Origin: Clostridiaceae bacterium
GTDB lineage: Bacteria > Bacillota > Clostridia > Acetivibrionales > DUMC01
DNA: 29,289 nucleotides
NCBI GenBank assembly: GCA_012512865.1
Contig: JAAZDH010000375.1
Coordinates: 1-29,289, forward strand
Reading direction: 5' to 3'
Shown piece by piece: positions 21,204 to 29,133 of this stretch. The position numbers were made by a program, and so were the translations under genes. A model generated the notes under the pieces. That model did not search any database. It saw only the letters and a program-made list of their open reading frames with translations, and had not been told where the DNA came from. The first letter of the stretch is position 1; every line of letters starts with the position of its first letter.

Positions 21204-22409
21204 TTACCGCAGGTTTTCAGCTTCCTTCCTCAGTATTTCAGCCTTGTCAGTCCTTTCCCATGAAAGGTCCAGGTCTGTTCTTCCAAAATGCCCGTAAACA
21301 GCAACCTGCTTGTATATAGGCCGTCTTAAATCAAGCATCTTGATGATTGAGGCCGGCCTTAGGTCAAAGTGCTTATTTACAATTTTTACGATTTCCCTGT
21401 CGGGAACGACCCCGGTGCCGAATGTATCCACCGAAACCGAAATCGGCCTGGCTACTCCTATTGCATAGGCAACCTGTACCTCGCACTTTCTCGCAATTCC
21501 CGCTGCAACAATATTCTTGGCTACATAACGGGCAGCGTAGGAAGCCGACCTGTCAACTTTCGTAGGGTCTTTCCCGGAAAAAGCCCCCCCTCCATGGCGG
21601 GCATATCCGCCATAAGTGTCAACTATGATTTTCCTTCCCGTAAGCCCCGAATCACCCTGCGGGCCTCCAACCACGAAACTTCCTGTCGGGTTGATGTACA
21701 CTTTCATGTTATCATCCGCAAGACTTCCCGGGATCGATGGTTTTATAACATGTTTAAAAATATCTTCCTCCAAGGTTTCCCGGTCAACATCCGGGCTATG
21801 CTGGCTTGAAACAATGACAGTATCAACCCTTACGGGCCTGTCTCCCTCATATTCAACGGTTACCTGTGATTTCCCGTCGGGCCTTAAGTACGGGATCACC
21901 CCCTCTTTTCTTACAACGCTCAACCTTTTTACCAGCTTGTGGGCAAGGGATATCGGCATGGGCATAAGTTCAGGGGTTTCATCGCAGGCAAAACCAAACA
22001 TCATGCCCTGGTCTCCTGCACCAAGTGCTTCCAAGCCATTGTCTGTCATTTCCCCCTTCTTTGCTTCAAGGGCATGGTTAACTCCCAGGGCAATATCGGG
22101 GGATTGCTCATCAATAGATGTTATAACGGCGCATGTATCACAGTCAAATCCATACTTCGCCCTGTCATACCCGATTTCCCTTATCGTCTCCCTGGCAATC
22201 TTCGGTATATCAACGTAACATTCCGTTGTTATCTCCCCGATTACTAGCACCAGCCCCGTTGTAACGGCTGTCTCGCATGCAACCCTTGCCGTGGGATCCT
22301 TCTCCAGGATGGCATCAAGGACGGCATCAGAAATCTGGTCGCAAATTTTGTCAGGATGGCCTTCCGTAACCGACTCCGACGTGAAAAATTTTCTTTCCAT
22401 TTTTATCAA
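21204..22409 (-). CDS. metK: S-adenosylmethionine synthetase MetK
   Basis: MetK makes S-adenosylmethionine from methionine and ATP in the cytoplasm. The protein (401 residues) has all family signatures: FFTSESVTEGHPDKICDQISDAVLD at the N-terminus, the GAGDQGMMFGFA hexapeptide region, GGPQGDSGLTGRKIIVDTYGG, and the C-terminal GGGAFSGKDPTKVDRSA. The start may be TTG 22409, with AAAAGGAG 5 bases upstream, or ATG 22400, the usual family start but at a poorer distance. An S-box riboswitch in the leader shuts transcription when S-adenosylmethionine is plentiful. The gene is monocistronic, as a terminator follows. Confidence 0.98.
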   Translation of the reverse strand: MIKMERKFFTSESVTEGHPDKICDQISDAVLDAILEKDPTARVACETAVTTGLVLVIGEITTECYVDIPKIARETIREIGYDRAKYGFDCDTCAVITSIDEQSPDIALGVNHALEAKKGEMTDNGLEALGAGDQGMMFGFACDETPELMPMPISLAHKLVKRLSVVRKEGVIPYLRPDGKSQVTVEYEGDRPVRVDTVIVSSQHSPDVDRETLEEDIFKHVIKPSIPGSLADDNMKVYINPTGSFVVGGPQGDSGLTGRKIIVDTYGGYARHGGGAFSGKDPTKVDRSASYAARYVAKNIVAAGIARKCEVQVAYAIGVARPISVSVDTFGTGVVPDREIVKIVNKHFDLRPASIIKMLDLRRPIYKQVAVYGHFGRTDLDLSWERTDKAEILRKEAENLR

Positions 22410-22476
22410 TACAACTCCTTTTATATTTAATCTTCTTCTATTTTACCTGTAAGGCAGGGAACATTTTCACCCGGGC

Positions 22477-22503
22477 AAAAAAAATCCTCTTGCAATGAAG
22501 AGG
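22477..22503 (-). terminator. Riboswitch-controlled terminator of metK
   Basis: CCTCTT-CATTGC-AAGAGG followed by eight Ts on the minus strand, 14 bases beyond the S-box aptamer and 70 bases before metK. It is the expression platform of the riboswitch: the GAGGAGAAG segment at the aptamer's 3' edge can pair with its 5' arm as antiterminator. Confidence 0.9.
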
Positions 22504-22516
22504 TTAAACACTTCTC

Positions 22517-22637
22517 CTCATCTTCCAGGACAAAGTCCTGCAGGAATTGGCACCGATGCATAATCGCACTTTTTATTCATGCTTTCTGCCGGTTGCCGGG
22601 TTTCATAGGGCCCGATCCCTCCACCTCTCTTGATAAG
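22517..22637 (-). promoter_or_regulatory. SAM-I (S-box) riboswitch aptamer of metK
   Basis: Minus-strand sequence begins CUUAUCAAGAGAGGUGGAGG and continues with GGGCCCUAUGAAACCCGGCAACC, the highly conserved S-box core, then GGUGCCAAUUCCUGCAG and ends GAUGAG, which pairs with the opening CUUAUC to close P1. The P2, P3 and P4 hairpins are all visible. S-adenosylmethionine binding favours the downstream terminator. Confidence 0.97.
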
Positions 22638-22783
22638 GCATTACCGGATTTACTTTTTACAAAACAAAATCTTGCTTTTTACAAAATCCAATTTTACGTT
22701 GTTATAAAACCAAATTTTACTTTTTATAAAACCAAGCTAGCATATTTCCTCAAATATGTCAAGGTTCTTCTCCCGGCCGCTGC
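22638..22783. other. Intergenic DNA between ftsH and the metK riboswitch
   Basis: No gene. It holds the metK promoter (22734-22762) and, between that promoter and the aptamer, T-rich words such as TTTTACTTTTTA repeated with changes over 22650-22730. No clear ftsH terminator was found. Confidence 0.6.
22734..22762 (-). promoter_or_regulatory. Candidate sigma-A promoter of metK with a palindrome in its spacer
   Basis: TTGACA (perfect -35) at 22757-22762, 17 bases, then TAGCTT. Its spacer and the -35 edge contain the perfect inverted repeat CATATTT-CCTC-AAATATG (22741-22758), which could be a protein-binding site. Transcription would start about 90 bases before the S-box aptamer. Confidence 0.6.
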
Positions 22784-24598
22784 TTACGCTTTTGCGAACA
22801 GTTCCTCGAACTCGTATCCTTCAAGCTTTTCCTTCTCTATGAGCGTGACCGCCACCGTGTGAAGCTTATCCATATTATCCTTGAGCACTTTCTTTATTTT
22901 CTGGTAACAAGTATCGATAACATTTTTAACTTCCATGTCAATTTCTGCAGCTATCTGCTCGCTGTAATTCCTCGTATGGGCGAAATCCCTGCCCAGGAAG
23001 ACCTCATCTGTCTCGTTGCCGAATATGAGGTTTCCAAGCTTATCACTCATTCCATATTTTGTTATCATGTTTCTTGCCACGTTATTTGCTTCCTTCAAAT
23101 CGCTGTAAGCACCGGTACTTACCTCTCCAAGGACCAGTTCCTCCGCGGCCCGTCCTCCCAGCGCAATTAATATCTTTTCCAGGAGCTGGGACTTGGTAAG
23201 GTACGTTTTATCTTCATCCGGCTTGAAGGCGGTATATCCTCCCGCCCTCCCGGAAGGTATTATCGAGATCCTGTCAACCTTATCGGTGGTGGATATGACT
23301 TTCACCGCTATGGCATGGCCTGCTTCATGATATGCAGTAAGCCTCTTTTCGCTTTCGCTTATCACCCTGCTCTTCTTTTCCGGGCCCATTATTACCTTGA
23401 ACGTGGCTTCCTTGATTTCATCCGGCCCGATGGTCTTTTTATTCTTTCTCGCGGAAAGGAGGGCCGCTTCATTCAGCAGGTTCTCCAGGTCCGCCCCGGT
23501 AAAGCCGGGCGTACTTTTTGCAAGCTCGCTTAGATTCACTTCCGGTGATACGGGTTTTCCCCTTGCATGTACCTTCAGTATTTCCTCTCTTCCCTTTATA
23601 TCGGGTAAACCTACGAATATGCGCCTGTCAAACCTTCCTGGTCTCAATAAGGCCGGGTCAAGTATATCCGGCCTGTTCGTGGCAGCAAGGACGATAACTC
23701 CCTCGTTGACTCCAAATCCGTCCATTTCAACAAGAAGCTGGTTCAAGGTCTGTTCCCTCTCGTCATGGCCTCCTCCCAGGCCCGCTCCCCTGTGCCTGCC
23801 CACGGCATCTATCTCATCTATAAATACTATACATGGAGCATTTTTCTTTGCCTGGTCAAAAAGGTCCCTTACCCTTGACGCACCAACCCCGACGAACATT
23901 TCCACGAAATCGGAACCGCTAATGCTGAAAAAGGGAACTCCCGCTTCTCCGGATACCGCCCTTGCCAGCAGGGTTTTCCCGGTACCCGGCGGGCCTACAA
24001 GCAGCACCCCCTTAGGTATCCTTGCGCCAAGCTCGATGAACTTCTTAGGAGCCTTGAGATATTCCACGATTTCCGCCAATTCTTCCTTCTCCTCGTCTGC
24101 GCCGGCAACATCGTGGAAAGTCACCTTTCTCTTCTCATCGGTACTCAGTTTTGCCCTGCTTTTGCCGAAAGACATGACGCGGCTTCCGCCCCCGCCCTGG
24201 GATTGCTGGAGGAAGAAAACCCAGAAAAGCACAAAAATAACTATAAGCCCTACGGTTGGCAGTATTGCAACCCACCATGGAGCCGTAGCCGGGAACTCAG
24301 TTTTTACCCTTATCTGGCCGTTTTTCATCTGGTCGGAAACCTCGGATAAAAATGCACCTACATCCGGTATATATATGACATATTTATTTATCCTATCCGT
24401 AATATACGGTTTTTTCAAAACAACGGTCGCTTTCTGCCCTTCAAGTACAACCTCGCTCACGTTATTGTTATGGATTTCCCTGATCAAATCCGAGTAATCC
24501 ATGTCAATCGGGCTTTCGTTACCCTGGGACAAAGCTATTATAAACAATAATATTACGAATAATACTATATAAAAACTCAAACCTTTCAAATATTTCAA
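22784..24598 (-). CDS. ftsH: ATP-dependent zinc metalloprotease FtsH
   Basis: FtsH is a membrane-anchored AAA+ hexamer that extracts and degrades misfolded or short-lived membrane and cytosolic proteins. With the TTG 24598 start (604 residues) a GGAGG lies 7 bases upstream, inside the longer open frame that begins at TTG 24616. Order of parts: N-terminal membrane helix (about 4-25), periplasm-facing domain, second helix (about 105-128), Walker A GPPGTGKT (202-209), Walker B IVFIDEID, second region of homology ATNRPDILDPALLRPGRFDR, zinc site HEAGH (424-428). The length is normal. It is monocistronic or leads toward metK; hpt and tilS lie upstream in the order usual for Firmicutes. Confidence 0.97.
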   Translation of the reverse strand: MKYLKGLSFYIVLFVILLFIIALSQGNESPIDMDYSDLIREIHNNNVSEVVLEGQKATVVLKKPYITDRINKYVIYIPDVGAFLSEVSDQMKNGQIRVKTEFPATAPWWVAILPTVGLIVIFVLFWVFFLQQSQGGGGSRVMSFGKSRAKLSTDEKRKVTFHDVAGADEEKEELAEIVEYLKAPKKFIELGARIPKGVLLVGPPGTGKTLLARAVSGEAGVPFFSISGSDFVEMFVGVGASRVRDLFDQAKKNAPCIVFIDEIDAVGRHRGAGLGGGHDEREQTLNQLLVEMDGFGVNEGVIVLAATNRPDILDPALLRPGRFDRRIFVGLPDIKGREEILKVHARGKPVSPEVNLSELAKSTPGFTGADLENLLNEAALLSARKNKKTIGPDEIKEATFKVIMGPEKKSRVISESEKRLTAYHEAGHAIAVKVISTTDKVDRISIIPSGRAGGYTAFKPDEDKTYLTKSQLLEKILIALGGRAAEELVLGEVSTGAYSDLKEANNVARNMITKYGMSDKLGNLIFGNETDEVFLGRDFAHTRNYSEQIAAEIDMEVKNVIDTCYQKIKKVLKDNMDKLHTVAVTLIEKEKLEGYEFEELFAKA

Positions 24599-24663
24599 AA
24601 ATCTCCCTCCCTGCAAGCAACACGTAATGCAGTCTTCACAGCAGTGCCTTTGCCCGTTACTTT

Positions 24664-24692
24664 ATATTAGCATATATAATATTAAAATACAA
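24664..24692 (-). promoter_or_regulatory. Candidate sigma-A promoter of ftsH
   Basis: Minus strand TTGTAT, 17 bases, TAATAT, about 65 bases before the TTG start. The surrounding DNA is very AT-rich, so chance matches are possible. Confidence 0.45.
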
Positions 24693-24782
24693 TAAATAAA
24701 AAACAAGTCGTTTAATAACATAAACCGTTAATTATTATAAACAAGCTGCAAATAAACCATAAGTAAACGGTTAAACAATATT

Positions 24783-24836
24783 TTCTATATCTTCTATATC
24801 TACTATATCTTCTATACCTTCTATTTTTTCTACTTT
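24783..24836. repeat. 9-bp tandem repeats at the 3' end of hpt
   Basis: About six head-to-tail units of a 9-bp word (minus strand TATAGAAGA with changes). The array starts at the hpt stop codon. Read in the hpt frame, nearly every unit contains another TAG. Confidence 0.8.
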
Positions 24837-25462
24837 TTTGTATAAATTTCAGGTTTTAAAACACACAGGTCCGGGAGATTCCTGTATCTTCCCTGGTAAT
24901 CAAGGCCATACCCGATAACAAATTCATTCGGAATTTCTATACCCTTGTAATCTATGGTTATATTCACCTTTCTCCTGGAAGGTTTGTCGAATATTGCGCA
25001 TATTTTTACGCTCTTGGGACCCCTTGTGCTGAAAAGCTCCTTCAAATGCTTCAAGGTAAGCCCTGTATCAACAATATCTTCCACTATCAGGACATGCTTG
25101 CCCTGTATATTTATATCCACGTCTTTTATTATACGCACGATTCCCGTGGACTCCGTGCCATCCGCGTAACTAGATACAGATATGAGGTCCATGTCGGCGT
25201 TTATTTCAAGCTCCCTCATGAGATCCGCAAGGAATATAAACGCACCTTTCAATACGCCTACCAGCACCAGCTCGCAATCTTTATAATCATTGGAAATCCT
25301 TTTGCCCAATTCCTTCACTTTCTCGGCTATTTTTTCCCTGGGAACCAGTATCCTCCCAACCTCGTCATTAAGCGTATTTGCCCGTTCGTTACAAGACTCG
25401 TTTTCATTTTTGCCATTTTCGAACCGGTTTCCCTTCCCGGCATTATCACATAACTCGCACAT
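24830..25462 (-). CDS. hpt: Hypoxanthine-guanine phosphoribosyltransferase
   Basis: Hpt joins hypoxanthine or guanine to PRPP in purine salvage. The 210-residue protein has the fold's landmarks: LVLVGVLKGAFIFLADLMREL, VSSYADGTESTGIVRIIKD, the PRPP loop VLIVEDIVDTGLTL near residue 130, and the C-terminal YRNLPDLCVLKPEIY. The first 30 residues (CELCDNAGKGNRFENGKNENES and so on) are an extra polar segment with two cysteines; family members usually begin close to EVGRILV and are about 175-185 residues. The start at ATG 25462 has GGGAG upstream. It sits between tilS and ftsH, as in B. subtilis. Confidence 0.96.
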   Translation of the reverse strand: MCELCDNAGKGNRFENGKNENESCNERANTLNDEVGRILVPREKIAEKVKELGKRISNDYKDCELVLVGVLKGAFIFLADLMRELEINADMDLISVSSYADGTESTGIVRIIKDVDINIQGKHVLIVEDIVDTGLTLKHLKELFSTRGPKSVKICAIFDKPSRRKVNITIDYKGIEIPNEFVIGYGLDYQGRYRNLPDLCVLKPEIYTKK

Positions 25463-25726
25463 CAAACCTTACTCCCTTCATTAGAAATATTTCCAGGCAT
25501 ATTTAAAAAGCATCGCATTGCATATAATTGTACAGCTTGTTGCTGTATTGCATGTTATTGTATTGCATATTATAGTATTGCATATTCCACTGCAGCTCCA
25601 ATTTTATTATTGCTTGCTGCACCTACATTCATTTATGCTATTACACACATGCTATTACACTGCTGAAGCTCCACGAATTCCAATCATAGACTGCACTATC
25701 TATCGTTTCGGATACTGATACCGGCA
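25463..25726. other. Intergenic region between tilS and hpt with 15-bp repeats
   Basis: No gene. Three 15-bp units starting GTATTGCAT lie at 25545, 25560 and 25575, and related GCATTGCAT words occur from about 25513. The rest is AT-rich without a recognisable promoter. Confidence 0.65.
25545..25588. repeat. 15-bp tandem repeat
   Basis: Units GTATTGCATGTTATT, GTATTGCATATTATA and GTATTGCATATTCC follow each other with a period of 15. They are outside any supported gene. Confidence 0.75.
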
Positions 25727-27424
25727 CTATTGAAGCCTTACGAATTCCAATCTCAGCACATTTCTTGTGCTTCCTGTTACTTTATATTTATCACTTATCT
25801 TGTACCCCACAACCCATACAATATCTTTGCCTTTTGCAACCAAAGGTACCCTGCTTCTTGTTTCCCTCGGTATCTTTATGTCAATAAAAAAGTCTTTCAG
25901 CTTTTTCGTGCCCTTGCATTTATAAGGGAAGAATACGTCTCCTTCTTCCCTTCCTCTTATATTTATTCCATCTTCCAGTTTATCGTAATCAAAAAATTGT
26001 ACAAGGGAATTATGGCTTAAACTTCTAAACACCCCCGTGTCAAATTCCTCCCTCTTTATCACTTCAGCCTTGAGGTAGGCACCCAGCATTTCCATATGCG
26101 TAATTCCCGGGATTTTAACTTTTTCATTAAAGTGCAGGACCTTGCCTGGAGGCTTATTACGGGACTCATCACAGGGCACATTGCTAAACCTATCAAGTGA
26201 ACCGTCGCCCCATCCATTGCCGGACCCATTGCAGGACCTATTGCATGACCCATTAGGTTCGCCTGGTACATAAATTTTTAAAACCCCGTATGATTTTGCT
26301 GCCCGCACATTACGGGGCAAGTGTATCGTAGAGCCTGTCCTCCCGTTTATGCACAAGTCGATTATTTTCTCAACATGTATACTTTCTATGGCATTCAAAT
26401 CTCCTTTTACCCTTTCTATTGCTTTCCTGACAATCCTCTTTCTTATGGCGCCATGGCATTTCGCTATTTTTTCAACATCGAGCTCCACCATGCTTGCCGC
26501 GAATCCCTCAGCTTCCCCGGGATGCTGCCCGGAATCCCGGTCCTCGTAATGACCCGGGTACTGCCCGGCGCAATGCCCGGGGCACAGGTTGGGGTCCTTC
26601 CCGGTATCCTGCCCGGGATCCCGCCCTGAAATGTACTCCCTGTTCACGCATTCCCTGTATTTCTCTTCCGCCACCATACCGAGAAAACTGCAGTCATCCC
26701 TTGCCAGTCCTGCCATCCTGGTTACGCTTTCCACGATATCAACATCAAAGTTTTCCCGTACATACGGGATCAGTTCAAGCCTTACCTTGTTTCTCGTGTA
26801 AATGCCCTGCAGGTTTGTGCTGTCAATGCGCGGCTTAAGGCCGGCTATTTCGCAGTACTCTTCTATTTCGCTCCTCCTGATATCGAGCATGGGCCTTATT
26901 ATTCTCCCCCTTTTATACTCCATCCCCTTGAGCCCTTCCATGCCCGTACCGCGCATTATATTCATTATTACCGTTTCAGCCTGGTCATTCTTGTTGTGAG
27001 CCACCGCAATTTTACAATTGCCAACCTTTTCTGCAAACAAGGTAAACCGGGCATACCTGCCGCTCCTTGCCGCCTCTTCTATAGAAATACCACTATTCGC
27101 CGATATTTCCCTGGTATTCAAATGGGTCGTGAATAACTCTATACCCATTTCACCACACAGGTTTTTTACATACTGCTCGTCCATATCCGATTCATTTCCC
27201 CGAAGCATGTGGTTTACGTGGATTGCAACTATTTCACTTGTACCAAGCAGGCATGACGCATGTAATGAATGAAGAACATGAAGAAGACATACGGAGTCCG
27301 GTCCCCCGGAAACTCCCACGAGGACGGCTTCCCCCGGCTCGATGAGATTGTGCTTATTTATGGTTTCAAGCACTTTTTTCTGTATTTCCTCTAACTTTGC
27401 ACCCTTTGTATCCTGGGATCCCAT
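25727..27424 (-). CDS. tilS: tRNA(Ile)-lysidine synthetase TilS with two low-complexity insertions
   Basis: TilS attaches lysine to C34 of the CAU-anticodon isoleucine tRNA so that it reads AUA; it is essential. The 565-residue protein (ATG 27424 with AAAGGGGA 6 bases upstream; the frame is open to TTG 27448) has the PP-loop SGGPDS at 39-44, HVNHMLRG, FTTHLN, VAHNKNDQAETV and a C-terminal domain with REEGDVFFPYKCKGTKKLKDFFID. It is about 100 residues longer than most TilS proteins. Two Gly-rich insertions explain this: residues about 260-306 (many DPG, CPGH, QYPG words) and about 385-428 (NGSCNRSCNGSGNG-like words). Both look like expanded short DNA repeats. The stop is TAG. Confidence 0.95.
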   Translation of the reverse strand: MGSQDTKGAKLEEIQKKVLETINKHNLIEPGEAVLVGVSGGPDSVCLLHVLHSLHASCLLGTSEIVAIHVNHMLRGNESDMDEQYVKNLCGEMGIELFTTHLNTREISANSGISIEEAARSGRYARFTLFAEKVGNCKIAVAHNKNDQAETVIMNIMRGTGMEGLKGMEYKRGRIIRPMLDIRRSEIEEYCEIAGLKPRIDSTNLQGIYTRNKVRLELIPYVRENFDVDIVESVTRMAGLARDDCSFLGMVAEEKYRECVNREYISGRDPGQDTGKDPNLCPGHCAGQYPGHYEDRDSGQHPGEAEGFAASMVELDVEKIAKCHGAIRKRIVRKAIERVKGDLNAIESIHVEKIIDLCINGRTGSTIHLPRNVRAAKSYGVLKIYVPGEPNGSCNRSCNGSGNGWGDGSLDRFSNVPCDESRNKPPGKVLHFNEKVKIPGITHMEMLGAYLKAEVIKREEFDTGVFRSLSHNSLVQFFDYDKLEDGINIRGREEGDVFFPYKCKGTKKLKDFFIDIKIPRETRSRVPLVAKGKDIVWVVGYKISDKYKVTGSTRNVLRLEFVRLQ

Positions 27425-27460
27425 CTGCAATCCCCTTTTAGCCACCAATGTTTTTCTTGA

Positions 27461-28837
27461 TTAACCTTTGCCTGTCAAAATCTTTTTCAAATTGGCAAAT
27501 TTCGTGTATTGTCCAAGCCACGCCAGCTCCACGGTCCCGGTGGAACCGTTCCTGTGCTTGGCAATTATTATTTCCGCAATATTCTTCCTGTCGCTGTCCT
27601 GGTTGTAATAGTCATCCCTGTATATAAACAAAACCATGTCGGCATCCTGTTCGATAGCCCCAGACTCCCTCAGGTCGCTGAGGATGGGGCGATGGTCCGC
27701 CCTGGTTTCAGGAGCCCTGCTTAGCTGGGACAAGGTAATCACGGGCACGTTTATTTCCTTTGCAAGTATTTTCAGCGACCTGGAAATCTCCGATATCTCC
27801 TGCTGCCTGTTTTCAGCCCTTCCCCTGCCCTGCATCAACTGCAAATAATCTATTATCACAAGACCCAGGTCCTTTTCCAATTTAAGCCTCCTGCACTTTG
27901 CCCTTATTTCCGCTACGGAAATCCCGGGAGTATCATCAATGTAAATGGGAGCTTCCGACAAAGGGTCAAGGGCACGGGCGATACTGTCCCAGTCCTCATC
28001 ATCCAGGTTCCCGGTGCGCATCTTCTGGCTGTCTATCAATGCCTCGCTGCATAATATCCTGTTAACCAGTTGTTCCTTTGACATCTCCAGGCTGAATATG
28101 GCAACCGGTACCCTTTTATATATTGCCGCATACTGGGCGATATTCAGGGCAAAAGAGGTCTTTCCCATGGATGGCCGGGATGCCACAAGTACCAAGTCTG
28201 AATTCTGGAACCCGGCGGTCTTATAGTCCAGGTCGATAAAGCCGGAAGGCACACCTGTAATAAAACCGGAAGGTATCCCGTCAATAAGCTCCCTCTTGCT
28301 ATACAATTCTTCCAGGCGGTTGAATGCTTCTACCAGTATTTCCTTTACATGATAAAAGCCCTTGGAACTTCTTCCCTGGAGTATATCGAAAATATTTTTC
28401 TCGGCCCTGTCCAGGATTACGGACACTTCTTCAGAGGCCTCGTAGCTAAAATCAACTATTTGTGAGGCGGCCTTTATCAGCTTTCTCAAGATGGACTTTT
28501 CTTCTACGATACTTGCATAATGCTTTACATTGGCCGTTGTAGGAACAGAAACCGCAATATTGGTGATATATTCCAGGCCTCCTGCTTTGTCAAGCGTTCC
28601 CCTCGACTTCAATTGTTCTATAACGGTTACAATATCAACGGGTTCAGCCTTGTTGAAAAGATCCAGTATGGCTTCATATATTTCGCCATGGTCCTGCCTG
28701 TAAAAATCATCGCTTTTTAATATTTCAACCACGACGGGGATGGCTTCATTGTCCAGCATCATCGACCCCAGCACGGCCTGTTCAGCTTCAATATTATGAG
28801 GTGGTATTCTTCCCAGGATATTCATTTCATTAGCCAT
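27461..28837 (-). CDS. dnaB: Replicative DNA helicase DnaB (DnaC of Bacillus)
   Basis: This is the hexameric 5'-3' helicase that opens the replication fork. The 458-residue protein has an N-terminal primase-binding domain (RIPPHNIEAEQAVLGSMMLDNEA), a linker and a RecA-like motor with Walker A ASRPSMGKTS (219-228), VAIFSLEMSKEQLVNRI, LVIIDYLQLMQG and the C-terminal LSDLRESGAIEQDADMV. At about 185-200 the usual G-[IV]-x-[ST]-G-F before LD is duplicated as DGIPSGFI-TGVPSGFI because of a 24-bp tandem duplication. The ATG follows GGGGAG. rplI lies upstream beyond a repeat cluster, as in B. subtilis apart from the gene for the GdpP phosphodiesterase. Confidence 0.97.
   Translation of the reverse strand: MANEMNILGRIPPHNIEAEQAVLGSMMLDNEAIPVVVEILKSDDFYRQDHGEIYEAILDLFNKAEPVDIVTVIEQLKSRGTLDKAGGLEYITNIAVSVPTTANVKHYASIVEEKSILRKLIKAASQIVDFSYEASEEVSVILDRAEKNIFDILQGRSSKGFYHVKEILVEAFNRLEELYSKRELIDGIPSGFITGVPSGFIDLDYKTAGFQNSDLVLVASRPSMGKTSFALNIAQYAAIYKRVPVAIFSLEMSKEQLVNRILCSEALIDSQKMRTGNLDDEDWDSIARALDPLSEAPIYIDDTPGISVAEIRAKCRRLKLEKDLGLVIIDYLQLMQGRGRAENRQQEISEISRSLKILAKEINVPVITLSQLSRAPETRADHRPILSDLRESGAIEQDADMVLFIYRDDYYNQDSDRKNIAEIIIAKHRNGSTGTVELAWLGQYTKFANLKKILTGKG
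28237..28284 (-). repeat. 24-bp tandem duplication inside dnaB
   Basis: Units 28237-28260 and 28261-28284 are head to tail and share ATAAA-CCGGAAGG, with a few differences toward their ends. Each encodes eight residues (TGVPSGFI and DGIPSGFI). Confidence 0.85.
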
Positions 28838-29133
28838 AGGATAAACTCCCCTGTTTTTTATTTGTTTTTTCTACGGTGCAGTAGGACATAAGAACCGCCC
28901 CTGGCCTCTTTGTTTCGGTGTGACACAGGGACGGGGTTAATGTCACCGTGACACATGACACAGGAACGGGGGTGGTGACGGTGAGCCCTTCCCCTTGTCC
29001 ATGTCTCCACATCCGCGGGACAGGGCAACTGTCCCCTTGTCCCCGGGCGAACCGTCCCCTTATCCACGGATGAAACGTCCTCTCGTCCCGTCGGGGAACC
29101 GCCATCTTGTCCCCTCCGTGTCTTGCCCGCGTC
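28838..29133. repeat. Cluster of GC-rich REP-like palindromic repeats between rplI and dnaB
   Basis: The 296-base interval has no convincing gene. TGACACAGGGACGGGG (28921-28936) and TGACACAGGAACGGGG (28956-28971) are direct repeats on either side of the perfect palindrome TGTCAC-C-GTGACA (28941-28953). Further right are GTCCCCTTGTCC (29031-29042), ACCGTCCCCTTATCC (29050-29064) and CTTCCCCTTGTCC (28988-29000). The words resemble the GGGACGGTT/GTGTCAC repeats scattered in many clostridial genomes. A related word occurs at 436-457. Confidence 0.7.

Noticed and set aside
23397..24497. Long plus-strand frame (366 codons) opposite ftsH
   Set aside because: Antisense shadow of a clearly real AAA+ protease gene; Ser/Pro-rich translation without domains.
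28830..29105. Minus-strand 91-codon frame upstream of dnaB
   Set aside because: Arg/Gly/Pro-rich translation of REP-like repeats; overlaps the dnaB start and has no family resemblance.
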